From positions 5,964,775-6,028,774 of the forward strand of contig OZ014418.1 of the NCBI GenBank assembly GCA_963965975.1: a stretch of DNA of 64,000 nucleotides. The letters are read 5' to 3'. Below are positions 12,380 through 25,700 of this stretch, one piece after another. The notes below the pieces were generated by a model, which saw only the letters and a list, made by a program, of their open reading frames with translations, had not been told where the DNA came from and made no database searches. This DNA is from Xestospongia bergquistia (lineage: Eukaryota > Porifera > Demospongiae > Haplosclerida > Petrosiidae). Position numbers and translations under genes: made by a program. Positions within the stretch are counted from its first letter, which is position 1. Every line of letters starts with the position of its first letter.

Positions 12380-14791
12380 CTAGAGCATCAGCTAAAACAA
12401 AGTCTGGCAGTTCATAATATCAGTGTGTTTAATACAGTTCATGTATGGTCATATGACAATGTTTCAAACATTAAAGATTTGTTTGTAAGTTTGTGCTATA
12501 AATTTACTAATAGTTTTAAAGTTTTGTAGGTTAATGATGTTAGATTAATTTTCCTTAATACCTTTATTGAAACATCAAAAAAAATTTTATGTCAGGTAAA
12601 AATAACACATGTTGTAAGACAAAATATTGGCTGGCTATAGGCTATAGGGATATGTACATTACCAAATAATGAGAACATTTTAATTATAAAGCTTGACCTT
12701 TAACATAACATTTTAGGCTTATGCTAGACAGATTTATTATCCTGACTATGGTTGGTTACTACATGGTTGGTATAATGAAGACTGGATCTTATCTGATCCT
12801 AGTGTACACTGTACTACACAACAACTTACTAAAGTAGTAGAGAGAGGGATAGTTGTACAACAATATACTGAAGTAAGTGTATATTGTAAGTGATTGTAAT
12901 ATAAAGTACTATATGTCTATAGAAAGATGAGAGATCCAGTATTTCATCTTATGGTTATGATGCTGTTTGGAGTCTTGGAGTAGCTTTGAATTCAACTCTA
13001 AATATGATTACTGATAATACAGTTAATGAGAGTAACTGTATAGGACCATTCAGTCCATTATATAACAGGAGTTCTGGTACTGACTGTCTGATAAGATATA
13101 ATTTATTGAACAATGAGTTCACAGGAAAATCAGTGAGTTCATTAAGTTTATTTATTCTAATTTGACCTATATCATTACAACATATAGGGCAATGTAGCAT
13201 TTACTAAGAAAAGAATGAGGACTTTAGGAAAACTATATTTACTACAATACAGGATCAGTAAGTTGTGATATTGTAAATAAATATAATTATTATAAGTGCA
13301 TTGTTTTTAATCTCCTAATATACTCATATAAAGTCATTAATAAAATATGCTACTATCAACATAACCAGTGGTAATATAATATATTTATCTAATGAAGATA
13401 ACTCTACAGTTTGGCCAGGTATAATAACTAATAACAATTCTGTTATTGTAATTTGACTATATAAGCTGGTCTACCACCTGATGGCTCTCCTATAAAAGTC
13501 TTTGTAACCTATTCAACTGTACTATTAGTTATTGTGTATTTATGGTCATCACTTGGTATTGTATTCTCAATTATTTGTCTAATTTTTAATATTGTTTTCA
13601 GGAAAAGAAGGTATGTTCAATTTATCACATGATGTAATGTTCTAATTATATTTACATAATAGAATCATTCGTCTTACTAGTCCTAATCTCAACTATTTTA
13701 TTATTCTGGGAGTATTCATAGTTTACAGCTCATTATTATTCCTTTCTAACAATCATAAAAGTGATAAAAGTTTTGAAGTTGCCTGTTCTGTAAGTACAAT
13801 TACTTTTATGAATGTCCATGTCTTCTATAACATAGATTGTCATTACAATTTCTTTATATATGTATTTTATATGTTATGACCCAATATTGTCTGCTTAGAA
13901 GTCATATCAAAATTATGTTTCAATACTTTTTAAAAGAATGTTCAAAAATTATATTAAAATTTTTGTCATAGATATATCTTTGGTTGCTATTTCTTGCAAC
14001 AACTTTAATCTTTGGAACAATTTTGGCTAAATTAATAAGAGTCTATTACATATTCCATAATCCTACTTCCAAAAAAAGGTGTGCATATATATTGTATAAT
14101 AATATTTTGTATATATTCAATAATATCAACAACTATTATTATTGTTTTAGATATTAACAGACAAGCATCTATTAATAATAGTTCTTATCATAGTATCTGT
14201 TATGATACTATTACTAACAATTGGGACAGCTACTCCACAAACAAGACCTAGTCCATATTATGATAAAGACAAGGAATATCCTCCAGAGAAAAACGTAAGC
14301 TAACTTTAAGAATATTAATTGAGAATTTTCTTTGTTCATTTTTTTAGAAAAAGGGAATTCTTGTTGAATATTATACAGTAAAGTGCTACACAACAGGTTC
14401 TTTTATTTGGACTATCATTCTTAGCATTTATATTGGAATTCTTGAGGCTATAGCTGTAATATTGGCTATCAAAATTCGTAATATTACAATAAAGGCAGTC
14501 AATGACTCAAAAAATGTGATTGATATAGTCTTTATTGCGGCTACAACTTCTATTACTACGTTGATGTCTTTGTTTTTTCTTGGAGACCATGGTAGTATAT
14601 CAACAGGTTTTATCGCTATAGCACTACTGATTGGAGCAACTGGTATTATAATTTTGACATTTGTTCCAAAGGTTAGCTATATTCTTATCCTTTCAATGAT
14701 TTCATCTTACATTGATTAGATGTGGTCTTTATACAAAGACCCTGATGGTAAGAATGTGTTTGAAGAAAAAGAATTCAACAATGTACAATGA
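12380..14791 (+). pseudogene. GABA-B-like class C GPCR, copy G3 (exons 1-3 deleted)
   Basis: Exons 4-15 remain: 12380-12484, 12530-12595, 12717-12872, 12923-13132, 13188-13257, 13332-13418, 13466-13610, 13663-13789, 13972-14078, 14151-14294, 14348-14671, 14720-14791. Compared with G5, about 970 bp holding exons 1-3 are missing at 11,958/11,960, so there is no signal peptide or start. The exon 9 acceptor AG is AA (13,330-13,331). Exon 12 is 107 bp instead of 108, because an A run is one base short at 14,071-14,077. Exon 15 breaks off inside the acidic tail, and at about 14,773 it runs into sequence that elsewhere lies about 480 bp before exon 1 of an even gene. Intron 3 upstream (11,960-12,379) is like that of G5. 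Confidence 0.88.
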
Positions 14792-15262
14792 AGTTTAGGA
14801 AGGTTTAAGGTCTGGAGAATAAAAGATCTATTGGATTGTGTAATCATAGACCAATTTATACAGCTGGTTGATAAATGAAGGGTTTGTGTAAATCTAGGTG
14901 CTTTAATGTTTTAGAGAAGAATCTAGTTTTATTAAATTCTGGCAATGTTATAGTTACTAATTTCAATATAGTATAGCAACCTCATTATATTTTGTCCATT
15001 TAATATCGATTAATAAATTATTAATAAAGTAGCATGTTGGCAAGTCTGGCGAGTCAAGAATAACTTGATGTAACAAATTTAGTGCACAATTCAATCAAAG
15101 ATGTATTTCTGAAGATATTGTCTGCCTACAACACAAGCTATAAAACAAGTACATAATTATAAATTCATTTTGGTTTGATTTCGATAAGAATCAATAATTG
15201 CTTAACTAAACCACGCCTATATTGGGAAGTTCATAACTGTTATTTTGTATTCATTATACAAA
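14792..15262. other. Short G3-G4 spacer and G4 promoter
   Basis: Homologous to 4,130-4,585. About 1.2 kb of the A-to-B spacer found after G1 and G5 is deleted here. It includes TAAACCACGCCTA at 15,207-15,219. Confidence 0.6.
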
Positions 15263-18200
15263 ATGTATTTTCTCACTACTCTCTGTTTAGCTGTTCTCAT
15301 ATTGATATTTATACCAGTTGTCAAAGGATCTTCTCATAATCTTGGAGTTCTATTTGTGTACTCTGACTTATCTCAGTATAATTCTACTGAAGCAGTAAAT
15401 GGTGTTGAAAAAGCAATTGAAGATGTGGAATATGAAGATATTGTACTTGGATATAAGTTAGAGATTATTGATTTAAAGGTAATAGTATAAAAATAGTATT
15501 CTTATGAATCAAATACTTTTATCTTTAATTCAAATTTGCAGTACAATAAATCCTCTGGTATTAAAGGGATACTCAAATACATTAATAATCCTATACTATC
15601 ACAATCTCTAATAGCTATCATTAGTGGTGGCTGTTCTCTACCTACTGATACTTTGATAGATATAGCTGAATATCAGAATATACCACTAGTAAGATCAATT
15701 TTACATGTACAATAATATATGAACAATTATTCTCCTTTTCTGTTCATACATCAGTTTTGTCACTAGTATCTTTATTATATATTACTTTGATAATTCCAAT
15801 AAACAGAGCAACACATATAGATGATGATTAAATCAAGACTAGTAAAATATATGGAAATGTTATATGTAATAGTTAACAGAGACACAATAACGTGTATTAT
15901 AGTTTTACCATTATATTCTCATTGCTAACAATACATGCGTTTGTCATATTAGGTATCATACATACCAGATATTGCTAAACAATCAATGAACTACTACCAA
16001 CTATATCCTTCTGATGAACATGTTATTCAAACATTGGCTACTGTTATCAAGTTCTATGGATGGTCACAGATATCTATTATTACTGAAGTGGAAAATAAAC
16101 TTCTAGAAGTAATTAAATATATTTCAATGTATTGTGTCAATATTCAAGTATACAAGATCAAATTAAGTATACCTTGTTATGTAATTTATAGTTCTATTAT
16201 TTATAATGGTAGTAATGTTTCTTGAGAAAACAATACCTAAATAATAACTGAGTCATAAGTTTAGGCAATGTTTGAAAGTATTATAGTCAAAAGTTTGTTA
16301 AACAATGAATTTCTTCTTTCCACCATATATTTGATTACATGACATCCATTACAGAAAAACCAAAAATGTTTTAGCCACAATTTTCATCGGTGTAATAATT
16401 ATACAAGTAGCACTTGTTAAATAATAGTACATGTAAAATAAAATGCACTAATATTTTATAACTATTCTAATTGATTTTAGGCATACATTTTAATTGTAGT
16501 CTGTTAGCACCTTTTCCTTGTTTGTGCTATAAGATTACCTGTTACATAATAGTTGTACATTAGTAATCAAATCAATCTTGTGATTACTTTTTGATCAAAA
16601 TAAGTTTGAGACTTGAACCTGTATGATCATACTTATTGCTTATTGCAGTTAAATCAACTAATCAATTTATACCGTGAATATATATATATATATATATATA
16701 TACACATGTAATAGTTATATATGATATATTATTACTTGACAACTAGTGGAAATTTGAGTATTGTAATCGATCTATACACAAAGGATAGTAACTTTTAAGC
16801 TATAAATGCACAAAAGTTGGATTCTAATTCTGTTTACATTTCAGCTAATTAAGGATAACTTAAATTTAGCAAGTTTTCAATATAATTAAAACAGAACTAT
16901 ATTTGTCATATACAATGTTTGAAGTGGTACAAAATAGCAACCAACACATAATGCAGAACAATTATAAAACTATGAAAGTGTAGGCTATAGATTACAATAA
17001 TGAGTCTGTGTTGAACTTTACTTTCATTGAGGACAATGTCAATAGTTCTTTCAGATTTTACACTGTTTTCATTTATTGACATGATTAATACAAATATTAT
17101 TTTCCATTCTATAATCTATATTTTGAAAATAGTACTTTGCCAGTTCTAAATAACACTGTCACTGTTTATATATCATAGGCTCTTACTAAACAACACTAGT
17201 TTTAGTTTCAACTGTTAACTAGTTAATAAAACTATTATATTTTATTGCTTATGTAAACATAATTATAACTATTACCTGACAGACTAGCTTGTATATATGT
17301 AATTAGTAGATGCTTCAATATCCAATGTTTCATTCAGAGCCTTCTATAGAAATTGGTATATGTTGTGTATGAATATTTGCTTAATAGAGGGCTAAAAGTT
17401 GGTTAGTCTGGTTAGTTAACCATAAATATGAGAGTGAAAAATGCTGTAACTACTAAACATATGCATGTATTTATGTTACATAAATAAACAAATAAATATA
17501 TATATATATACATACATATATATATATATATTATTATTATATGTATACATACATACATACATACATACATAAATACATATATATATATATGTATATGTAT
17601 ACATACATATATGACCAGATATACAAAAAAGACCAAATCTGTCAAAATATTTTTGACCTGATTTGTGAACAAGCCACTGTTAAAGCACTTCAAACATCTC
17701 TGTTTTGTCTACATACATTTGCTATATATGCATAACTATTCTATATGTATGCAAAACTGTTTTGTGATATGTTTAAACAGTCATTTTTTCACAATCAGGT
17801 CCAAATGCTCTGACAGAAGTGGTCCCTTTTTGCAAATCAGGTCACACATATCCAGATATTTGTGTATAATAGTGTTATTTTGGTACGCCAAAACTAAGTA
17901 AAACATATTTTAGTAAAGGTAGATTGCTTCAGTATGCTAAATAAAAGTAAATTAATATTGATTACCTTAATAATACTAAAACTAAAATTTAAGTGTTTTA
18001 ATAATGTTCTTGTTGATCTTATTGTTTATTGCTTTTTCTCCATAAACCTAACAATATATCAAGACCTTCTTAAAATGAAGTTCTAATTTGTAGCTGCTAC
18101 TATAACTATAAATATATGTAACTTCATTGTAACACTTAAATTACATATTAGAAATTGAGTGCTTAAATACTGTGGAAAATGAAAGGTGCTAAGTATATCT

Positions 18201-21107
18201 TGAAGAATTTAATTCCAAGTATATTTCAAGTTGCTATATCTGAACAAGTTTTCATTATAACATATAATTAGCATTACAAAAAGCTTTAAAGCATTTGCCA
18301 AATTACTCACAGTGGAGAAATTGATGATATCTAATGAATACCTGGAATATTCCTTTGGAACAAATTCACTTAAACAAAAACTAAAACTAAAAGAAGAAAT
18401 CTTCTGACAACTAAAACTAAAACTAGAATTGGTCTTTTTTTCAGCATATGTATACTAAGAATAAAACCTTTTATCATACTAAACAACACTATATAGTAGT
18501 AGCATATTGGTCAATTTTTTAAAAAATAGCCACAATACAATTAACATTATCTCTACAACCACATCATCGTACTCTGATTTTTGTTAGTGTCATTGAAAGA
18601 TTTAGTAATAGTTATTAAAATATTTAGTGATATATTTATCTAACACATCATGTATATTTTATATAGATAGAACATCTGCTAAAACAAAGTCTTGAAGTTC
18701 ATAATATCAGTGTGCTTAATACAGTTCAAGTATGGTCACACGAGAATGTTTCAGATATTAAAGATCTGTTTGTAAGTTTGAACTGTAAAGTTGCTATGTT
18801 TTAGAACTTAATTATGTAGGTCAGTGATACTAGAATAATGTTTCTTAATACATTCATTGAAACATCAAGAAAAGTTTTATGTGAGGTAAAACATAATGCA
18901 TGCATATAAGAACATACTGCCACACTTCTATACCTAGAGATGAAATTTATTGTTTTATCAAAATGTTAATCTTATAAAATTAACCTTTTGTCAAAATCTC
19001 ATTTCTAGGCTTACAGTAGAGGAATCTATTATCCTGACTATGGTTGGTTATTCCATGGATGGTATAATGAAGACTGGCTCTTATCTGATCCTAGTGTACA
19101 CTGTACTACACAACAACTTACTAAAGTAGTAGAGAGAGGGATAGTTATACAACAATATACTGAAGTAAATGTATATTGTAAGTGACTGTAATATAAAGTA
19201 CTATATGTCTATAGGAAGATAAGAGATCCAGTATTTCATCTTATGGTTATGATGCTGTTTGGAGTCTTGGAGTAGCTTTGAATTCAACTCTAAATATGAT
19301 TAATGATAATACAGTTAATGAGAGTAACTGTATAGGACCATTCAGTCCATTATATAACAGGACTACTGGTACTGACTGTCTACTAAGATATAATTTATTG
19401 AACACTGAATTTACAGGAAAATCTGTAAGTTTCTTTATTCTATGTTTACCTATATCATTACCATATATAGGGTAATGTAGCATTTACTAAGAAAAGAATG
19501 AGGACTTTAGGAACACTATATTTACTACAATACAGGAACAGTAAGTTGTTATATTGTAAATAAATATAATTATTATAAGTACATTGTTTTTAATCCCCTA
19601 ATATACTCATATAGAGTCATTAATAAAATATGCTACTATCAACATAACCAGTGGTAATATAATATATTTACCTAATGAAGATAACTCTACAGTTTGGCCA
19701 GGTATAATAACTAATAACAATTGTGTTATTGTAATTTGACTGTATAAGCTGGTCTACCACCTGATGGCTCTCCTATAAAAGTCCTTGTAACCTATTCAAC
19801 TGTACTATTAGTTATTGTGTATCTATGGTCATCACTTGGTATTGTATTCTCAATTATTTGTCTAATTTTTAATATTGTTTTCAGGAAAAGAAAGTATGTT
19901 CCATTTATCACATGATGTAATGTTCTAATTATATTTACATGATAGAATCATTCGTCTTACTAGTCCTGATCTCAACTATTTTATTATTCTGGGAGTAATC
20001 GTTTTCTACAGTTCAATGGTTCTCTTTCTTGGGAAAAATGGGAATACATTAATTTTTTTAGAAGTAGCATGTCCTGTAAGTATAATTACATTAAGAATAT
20101 GTTTCTTTATGTAATTATAAAGAAACATATTCTTAATGCTTGTAATGTCTGCTTATAATCATATCATAAAATGATGCTTTAATTTTTAAGGACCATTCAA
20201 AATTGAATTCAAATTTTTACATAGACAATTCGTTGGACACAATCTCTTGGAGTAACTTTGGTCTTTGGACCAATTTTGGCTAAATTAATAAGAATCTATT
20301 ACATATTCCATAATCCAACTTCTAGAAAAAAGGTATACATATATATTGTATGATTTTATATATTCAATAATATCAATATTTATTATCATTGTTTTAGATA
20401 TTAAAAGACAAGCATCTATTAATAATAGTTGTTATAATTGAGTCTATTATGATACTATTACTAACAATTGGGACAGCTATTCCACAAACAAGATATAGTC
20501 CATATTATGATAAAGACAAGGAATATCATCCAGAGAAAAACGTAAGAGAACGATGCACAGTACAGTATACTGTATATGGTTTTGTACTAAGTTTAATTTA
20601 TAATAGACATTAAAAGACTATTATTTTAATTATTTCAGGAAAAGGGAATTCTTGTTGAATATTATGACATAAAGTGCTACTCAAAAATCTCTTTTATTTG
20701 GACTGTCATTATTATTATTTTCATTGGAATTCTTGAAGCTATAGCTGTAATATTGGCTATCAAAATTCGTAATGTTACAATAAAGGCAGTTAACGACTCT
20801 AAAGATATAATTGATATTGTCTTTATTATGACTACAACTTCTATTGCTCTTTTGAGTTTTTTATATTTTCTTGGAGATTACAGTACTATAAGAGATGGTT
20901 TTACTGCCATTACACTATTATTGGGAGTAACTGGTGTTATAATTTTGACATTTGTTCCAAAGGTCGGTATATTCTTATATTTCCATTATTTAATGTTATA
21001 TTGATTAGATGTGGTCTTTATACAAAGACCCTGATGGTAAGAGTGTGTTTGAAGAGGAAGAACACAATCACGGAGTACATGGAGCATCAAACTTGGTTTT
21101 AAACTAA
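15263..21107 (+). CDS. GABA-B-like class C GPCR, copy G4 (intact, 720 aa)
   Basis: Exons: 15263-15478, 15542-15688, 15953-16108, 18667-18771, 18820-18885, 19009-19164, 19215-19424, 19471-19540, 19615-19701, 19749-19893, 19946-20075, 20225-20332, 20398-20541, 20639-20962, 21009-21107. The frame is open from the signal peptide (MYFFTTLCLAVLIL...) through the ligand-binding domain and seven helices to a 32-residue tail. Exon 11 is three codons longer than in G2, in the helix 2-3 loop. The donor of intron 6 is GTAAAT instead of GTAAGT. Intron 3 (16,109-18,666) contains a palindromic MITE-like element, and intron 11 contains a long perfect hairpin. It is the even, intact member of dimer II and is expected to be a cell-surface receptor with an unknown ligand. 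Confidence 0.9.
16678..16702. repeat. (TA)n microsatellite
   Basis: About 24 bp of TA in intron 3 of G4. Confidence 0.9.
17494..17606. repeat. AT-rich microsatellite cluster (TA / CATA)
   Basis: Alternating TA tracts and about seven CATA/CATAC units in intron 3 of G4. The long reading frames on both strands here are products of the simple repeat. Confidence 0.9.
17610..17860. mobile_element. Palindromic MITE-like element, copy 1
   Basis: The two halves are inverted copies. The left arm contains GACCTGATTTGTGAACAAG, CCACTGTTAAAGCACTTCAAA and GTTTTGT; the right arm contains their complements in reverse order, ending in TGCAAATCAGGTCACACATA. A second diverged copy lies at 42,373-42,611 in G8 intron 8 and is absent from the paralogous introns. 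There is no coding capacity, so it would be a non-autonomous fold-back element. Confidence 0.7.
20089..20138. repeat. Perfect inverted repeat in G4 intron 11
   Basis: Arms of 21 bp at 20,089-20,109 and 20,118-20,138 are exact reverse complements, with an 8-nt loop. The G6 intron has only the left arm in diverged form, so the right arm looks like a new inverted copy. Confidence 0.9.
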
Positions 21108-21584
21108 AGCTGCACATTTAGAAATACTAAACTAGTAATATGTATATTAACTATTAACTTTGAGCAATTTTTTTCGTATGTCCTAAACAGTGTCCTACAT
21201 TTCAAAATATTATAGCTGGTTTGGTCTTTTGTAATGCATTTCTTTGATTTTAAAACATTACATATATTTTTAATATGTATAATGATTTGTCATTAATGCG
21301 CTTATAAACATAATTTTTAGTCAAAATAAACATGGCTCATTCATGCTTACAATGACTCCAATAGTAGTAATCAATAATTATTAATAGTTATTAATAAAGA
21401 AATGTTGAAACCCTCATCTAAATGTATCGATTAGTTTGAAAGGTAATATAGTATTTAATTTTATTTATGTATCGTTAAATAGTTTACAATTTATTCTACA
21501 AAAAATAAAACTAAACACAAGTAATATTTATATGTCATAACTAGTACTATAGAACTAGTGTTTTATAAATACTTTATTCTCATT
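21108..21584. other. 3' flank of G4
   Basis: Non-coding and homologous to the flanks after G2 and G6. Confidence 0.5.
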
Positions 21585-21677
21585 GGATAGAAATTGTCAA
21601 AATATATTTTATAATGATAAGGTTCTATTTGTACTGATCATGATGTACTAGATATGGCCTTCAAGAGGCATCCATTT
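21585..21677 (+). pseudogene. Decayed GPCR exon 1 relic (unit II)
   Basis: Homologous to the relic at 10,550-10,655, with a further 12-bp loss after TTCTATTTGTA. It has no frame. Confidence 0.5.
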
Positions 21678-21849
21678 TAAAGTCGGAATATCCTAGTGTT
21701 AAACAAATTATAATTAGGTAGGATTTTATATTTCCCTAGCTTCTTTCTTAAATGATTTGAATACATTAATTGGTATAATTGATAGAGAACCAAACAGTTT
21801 AGGTAAAGACGAACTAATGTTGTTGTTGATAATAAAAATGCTGTATGCA

Positions 21850-22107
21850 TAAGGAAGACAGGTGACAAAGGCCAGACTTATACTATCAGTAACCTCACTA
21901 GTTGACCTATATATATATAAGTGATCTGTGAATCTCGTGTGTGGTTTAATAACCACTGAACAAAGTCCAAAGAAAGTGATGGTTGAAGTAATATAGATCC
22001 AACACATTGCTGTAGAAGAAGTAAAGTTTTTGACCAATCAACTCCAACTATTGTAGTTATCAGGATAGGCTGTATTAATATTAATGTATAAATGCCTTGA
22101 GGTTTAT
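21850..22107 (-). pseudogene. UGT relic (unit II)
   Basis: The - strand fragments VDWSKTLLLLQQCVGSILLQ and SLDFVQWLLNHTRDSQITYI match the middle of the intact UGT, and 21,852-21,885 matches its C-terminal anchor region. It has the same internal deletion and the same fusion to GPCR exon 14 as the unit I relic, so both descend from one rearranged ancestor. Confidence 0.75.
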
Positions 22108-22205
22108 CTATAGCTGTAATATTGGCTCTTAATACAAGCAATGTTACAATAAGGCTATCAATGGCTCTAAGGATGTGATTGATATTATCTTTGTTGTGAA
22201 TATAT
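22107..22205 (+). pseudogene. GPCR exon 14 fragment joined to UGT relic (unit II)
   Basis: GCTGTAATATTGGCT to TTTGTTGTGAATATATTC repeats the unit I fragment. The exon 15 relic of unit I is deleted here. Confidence 0.6.
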
Positions 22206-22711
22206 TCTTTATGTATACTCCTAAAAATTATCCTACATTTTTGATTATTATTATTATTTCAACAGGATCATAGCGCCTGCTGAGGTCAGTCAGACGATAG
22301 CCTGACCACTTTTTGACATCTCAAATTACATATTTTGCTAATTTTTATACTGTCTCATAGGGTTTAGGGAATAGTATTAATTTCGCATTAAAGTACAACA
22401 TTTTCAGCCAGCTACTTAGACCCAACGTAATTTTTCCGTTTTTATTACATTGATAATGTTATTACTATAAATAATCCTTTTGTCGTTACTTTGCCTCTTG
22501 GATAAGGAGTTCTTTAACTTAATAAACTTCGTCAGATGATGCTTTCTGTCGTTCCTATAATTAATAATTAATTAATAATTAATACCCTTAGGAAGTTACT
22601 TTTCTACGTCCCTGTTTTAATCTGATCACCTGCACTAGTAAAACAAACGCCAACGCACCATGGTGTAAGAATTTAAAATTAATTTTACCTACATAAAGTC
22701 TTGTTTTACTG
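22205..22711. repeat. Duplicated 0.5-kb block of unknown origin, copy 2
   Basis: Matches 11,453-11,958 with few substitutions. The short - strand open frame seen in copy 1 is interrupted here: a stop replaces Ala after DEVY. Exon 1 of G5 begins 21 bp to the right. Confidence 0.55.
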
Positions 22712-22732
22712 TAACTTTTGTTTTACTTTGAA

Positions 22733-25700
22733 ATGAATATCTATTGCACTATCTGTTTAGCTGTCTTCATATTGATATGTGTATCAGCTGTCAAAGGATC
22801 TCCTCATAGTCTTGGAGTTCTATTTATATGCTCATCTCAACACAATTCTACTGAAGCTTTAGATGGTGCTCAAGAGGCATTAAAAGATGTACAGTCTAAT
22901 GATCTCTTATTAGACTATAAACTAGAAATAATTGATTCAAAGGTACATATGTGTATAGTTAAGAAATAAACTTTCTTTTTACTTTTTAGTATGAAAAATC
23001 TTCTGCTATTAAGGATATACTGAAGTACATTACAAATCCCATACCATCACAACCTCTGATAGCTATCATTAGTGGAGACTGTTCTCTATCTACTAATAGT
23101 CTGATAGATATAGCTGAATATCAAAATGTGCCAATAGTGAGCTTTGCAGAGCAATATATATGAAATAAAATTTACTTGTTATTGTATATGTCCTATTAAT
23201 AATGTAATTTACTTTTTTTAAATATAAATAACAGACCCAGTATTAATAATGGTATTATATGATGTCAGAAGTATAGTCTTACATTTTCCCTGTGGTATAT
23301 AGTGACTTGTATGTTAAAATGTTACTATTTTGGTCTAGATATCATACATGATTGAGCAAATTAACACTGTGAAACAATCAATGTACTACTACCAACTATA
23401 TCCTTCTGTTGATCCTGTTATTCAGACACTGGTTACTGTTATCAAGTTCTATGGATGGTCACGTCTCTCTATTATTACAGAAGCAGGAAAGCCATTTTTA
23501 GAAGTGAGTAATAAGGAGTATATTTCCTTAAAATAATAGTGATTATTGAATCACTTTGAAGTCTGTCTTTATAAAGGTCGTGTGTAGTTTAGTCTGGTAC
23601 ACTTGTTAAAATGGTCATTGTACAAACTATGTTACTATCAAATTATCTTAAGTTAATAGTGGAGACAGGTCATAAACTCTGAGAGATTAGACAATACATA
23701 GTTGTGGTTTGATATCCAATGTAATTTAGTGTTTGAGGATTATGAATTTAATTAAGTTTGGACATTTGTGGCATAAAATGTTAATGATTTGATGTCACTA
23801 CCACCAAGTATTTGCTGAATGCAATGCTGTATCTGGATTCAGTGCTATCATGTTGCTATATCAAGTCTAAGTTTCATGTCTGAACTTTATACAGCTATGA
23901 TATCATGTCATAAATAATGATATGATGTCACACACATATATATATATATATATAGGCTATAAGATGTTAGTATGAATGTACTTGTCTATCATATATAGCT
24001 TGTAGTAATAATTATATCTATTTCTCATAATACATTATAATGGTACTTCATTGAAATAATGTAGTTACATACTTAATAATCTATAATTTTATTCTCACAT
24101 ATATATAGCTAGAGCATCAGCTAAAACAAAGTCTGGCAGTTCATAATATCAGTGTGCTTAATACAGTTCATGTATGGTCATATGACAATGTTTCAAACAT
24201 TAAAGATTTGTTTGTAAGTTTGTGCTATAAATTTACTAATAGTTTTAAAGTTTTGTAGGTTAATGATGCTAGATTAATTTTCCTTAATACCTTTATTGAA
24301 ACATCAAAAAAATTTTATGTCAGGTAAAAATAACACATGTTGTAAGACAAAATATTGGCTGGCTAGGCTATAGGAATATGTACGTTACCAAATAATGACA
24401 ACATTTTAATGATAAAGCTTGACCTTTATCATAACACTCTAGGCTCAGATTTATTATCCTGACTATGGTTGGTTATTACATGGATGGTATAATGAAGACT
24501 GGATCTTATCTGATCCTAGTGTACACTGTACTACACAACAACTTACTAAAGTAGTAGAGAGAGGGATAGTTGTACAACAATATACTGAAGTAAGTATATA
24601 TTGTAAGTGACTGTAATATAAAGTACTATATGTCTATAGAAAGATGAGAGATCCAGTATTTCATCTTATGGTTATGATGCTGTTTGGAGTCTTGGAGTAG
24701 CTTTGAATTCAACTCTAAATATGATTAATGATAATACAGTTAATGAGAGTAACTGTATAGGACCATTCAGTCCATTATATAACAGGACTTGTGGTACTAA
24801 CTGTCTGATAAGATATAATTTATTGAACAATGAGTTCACAGGAAAATCAGTGAGTTCATTAAGTTTATTTATTCTAATTTGACCTATGTCATTACCACAT
24901 ATAGGGTAGTGTAGCATTTACTAAGAAAAGAATGAGGACTTTAGGAACACTATATTTACTACAATACAGGAACAGTAAGTTGTGATATTGTAAATAAATA
25001 TAATTATTATAAGTGCATTGTTTTTAATCTCTTAATATACTCATATGGAGTCATTAATAAAATATGCTACTATGAACCTAACCAGTGGTAATATAATATA
25101 TTTACCTAATGAAGATAACTCTACAGTTTGGCCAGGTATAATAACTAATAACAATTCTGTTATTGTAATTTGACTATATAAGCTGGTCTACCACCTGATG
25201 GCTCTCCTATAAAAGTCCTTGTAACCTACTCAACTGTACTATTAGTTATTGTGTATTTATGGTCATCACTTGGTATTGTATTCTCAATTATTTGTCTAAT
25301 TTTTAATATTGTTTTCAGGAAAAGAAAGTGTGTTCAATTTATCACATGATGTAATGTTCTAATTATATTTACATAATAGAATCATTTGTCTTACTAGTCC
25401 TAATCTCAACTATTTTATTATTCTGGGAGTAATCACATTCTACAGTTCAAATTTTCTCCATTTTGAGAAAACATTATTTTTTTTTAAATTTGCATGTCCT
25501 GTAAGTATAGTTAATGTGTATAACCTTATAGTTTACAGCTCATTATTATTCCTTTCTTTATTTTCTTTGTTCATTTTTTTAGAAAAAGGGAATTCTTGTT
25601 GAATATTATACAGTAAAGTGCTACACAACAGGTTCTTTTATTTGGACTATCATTCTTAGCATTTATATTGGAATTCTTGAGGCTATAGCTGTAATATTGG

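Noticed and set aside
16590..16660. B-box-like word (GGTTCAAGTCT on the - strand), also near 29,165
   Set aside because: No A-box and no cloverleaf could be formed; copies are explained by duplication of intron 3. Not called as tRNA or SINE.
17412..17735. Frames rich in Tyr/Ile on both strands
   Set aside because: They are translations of TA and CATA simple repeats.
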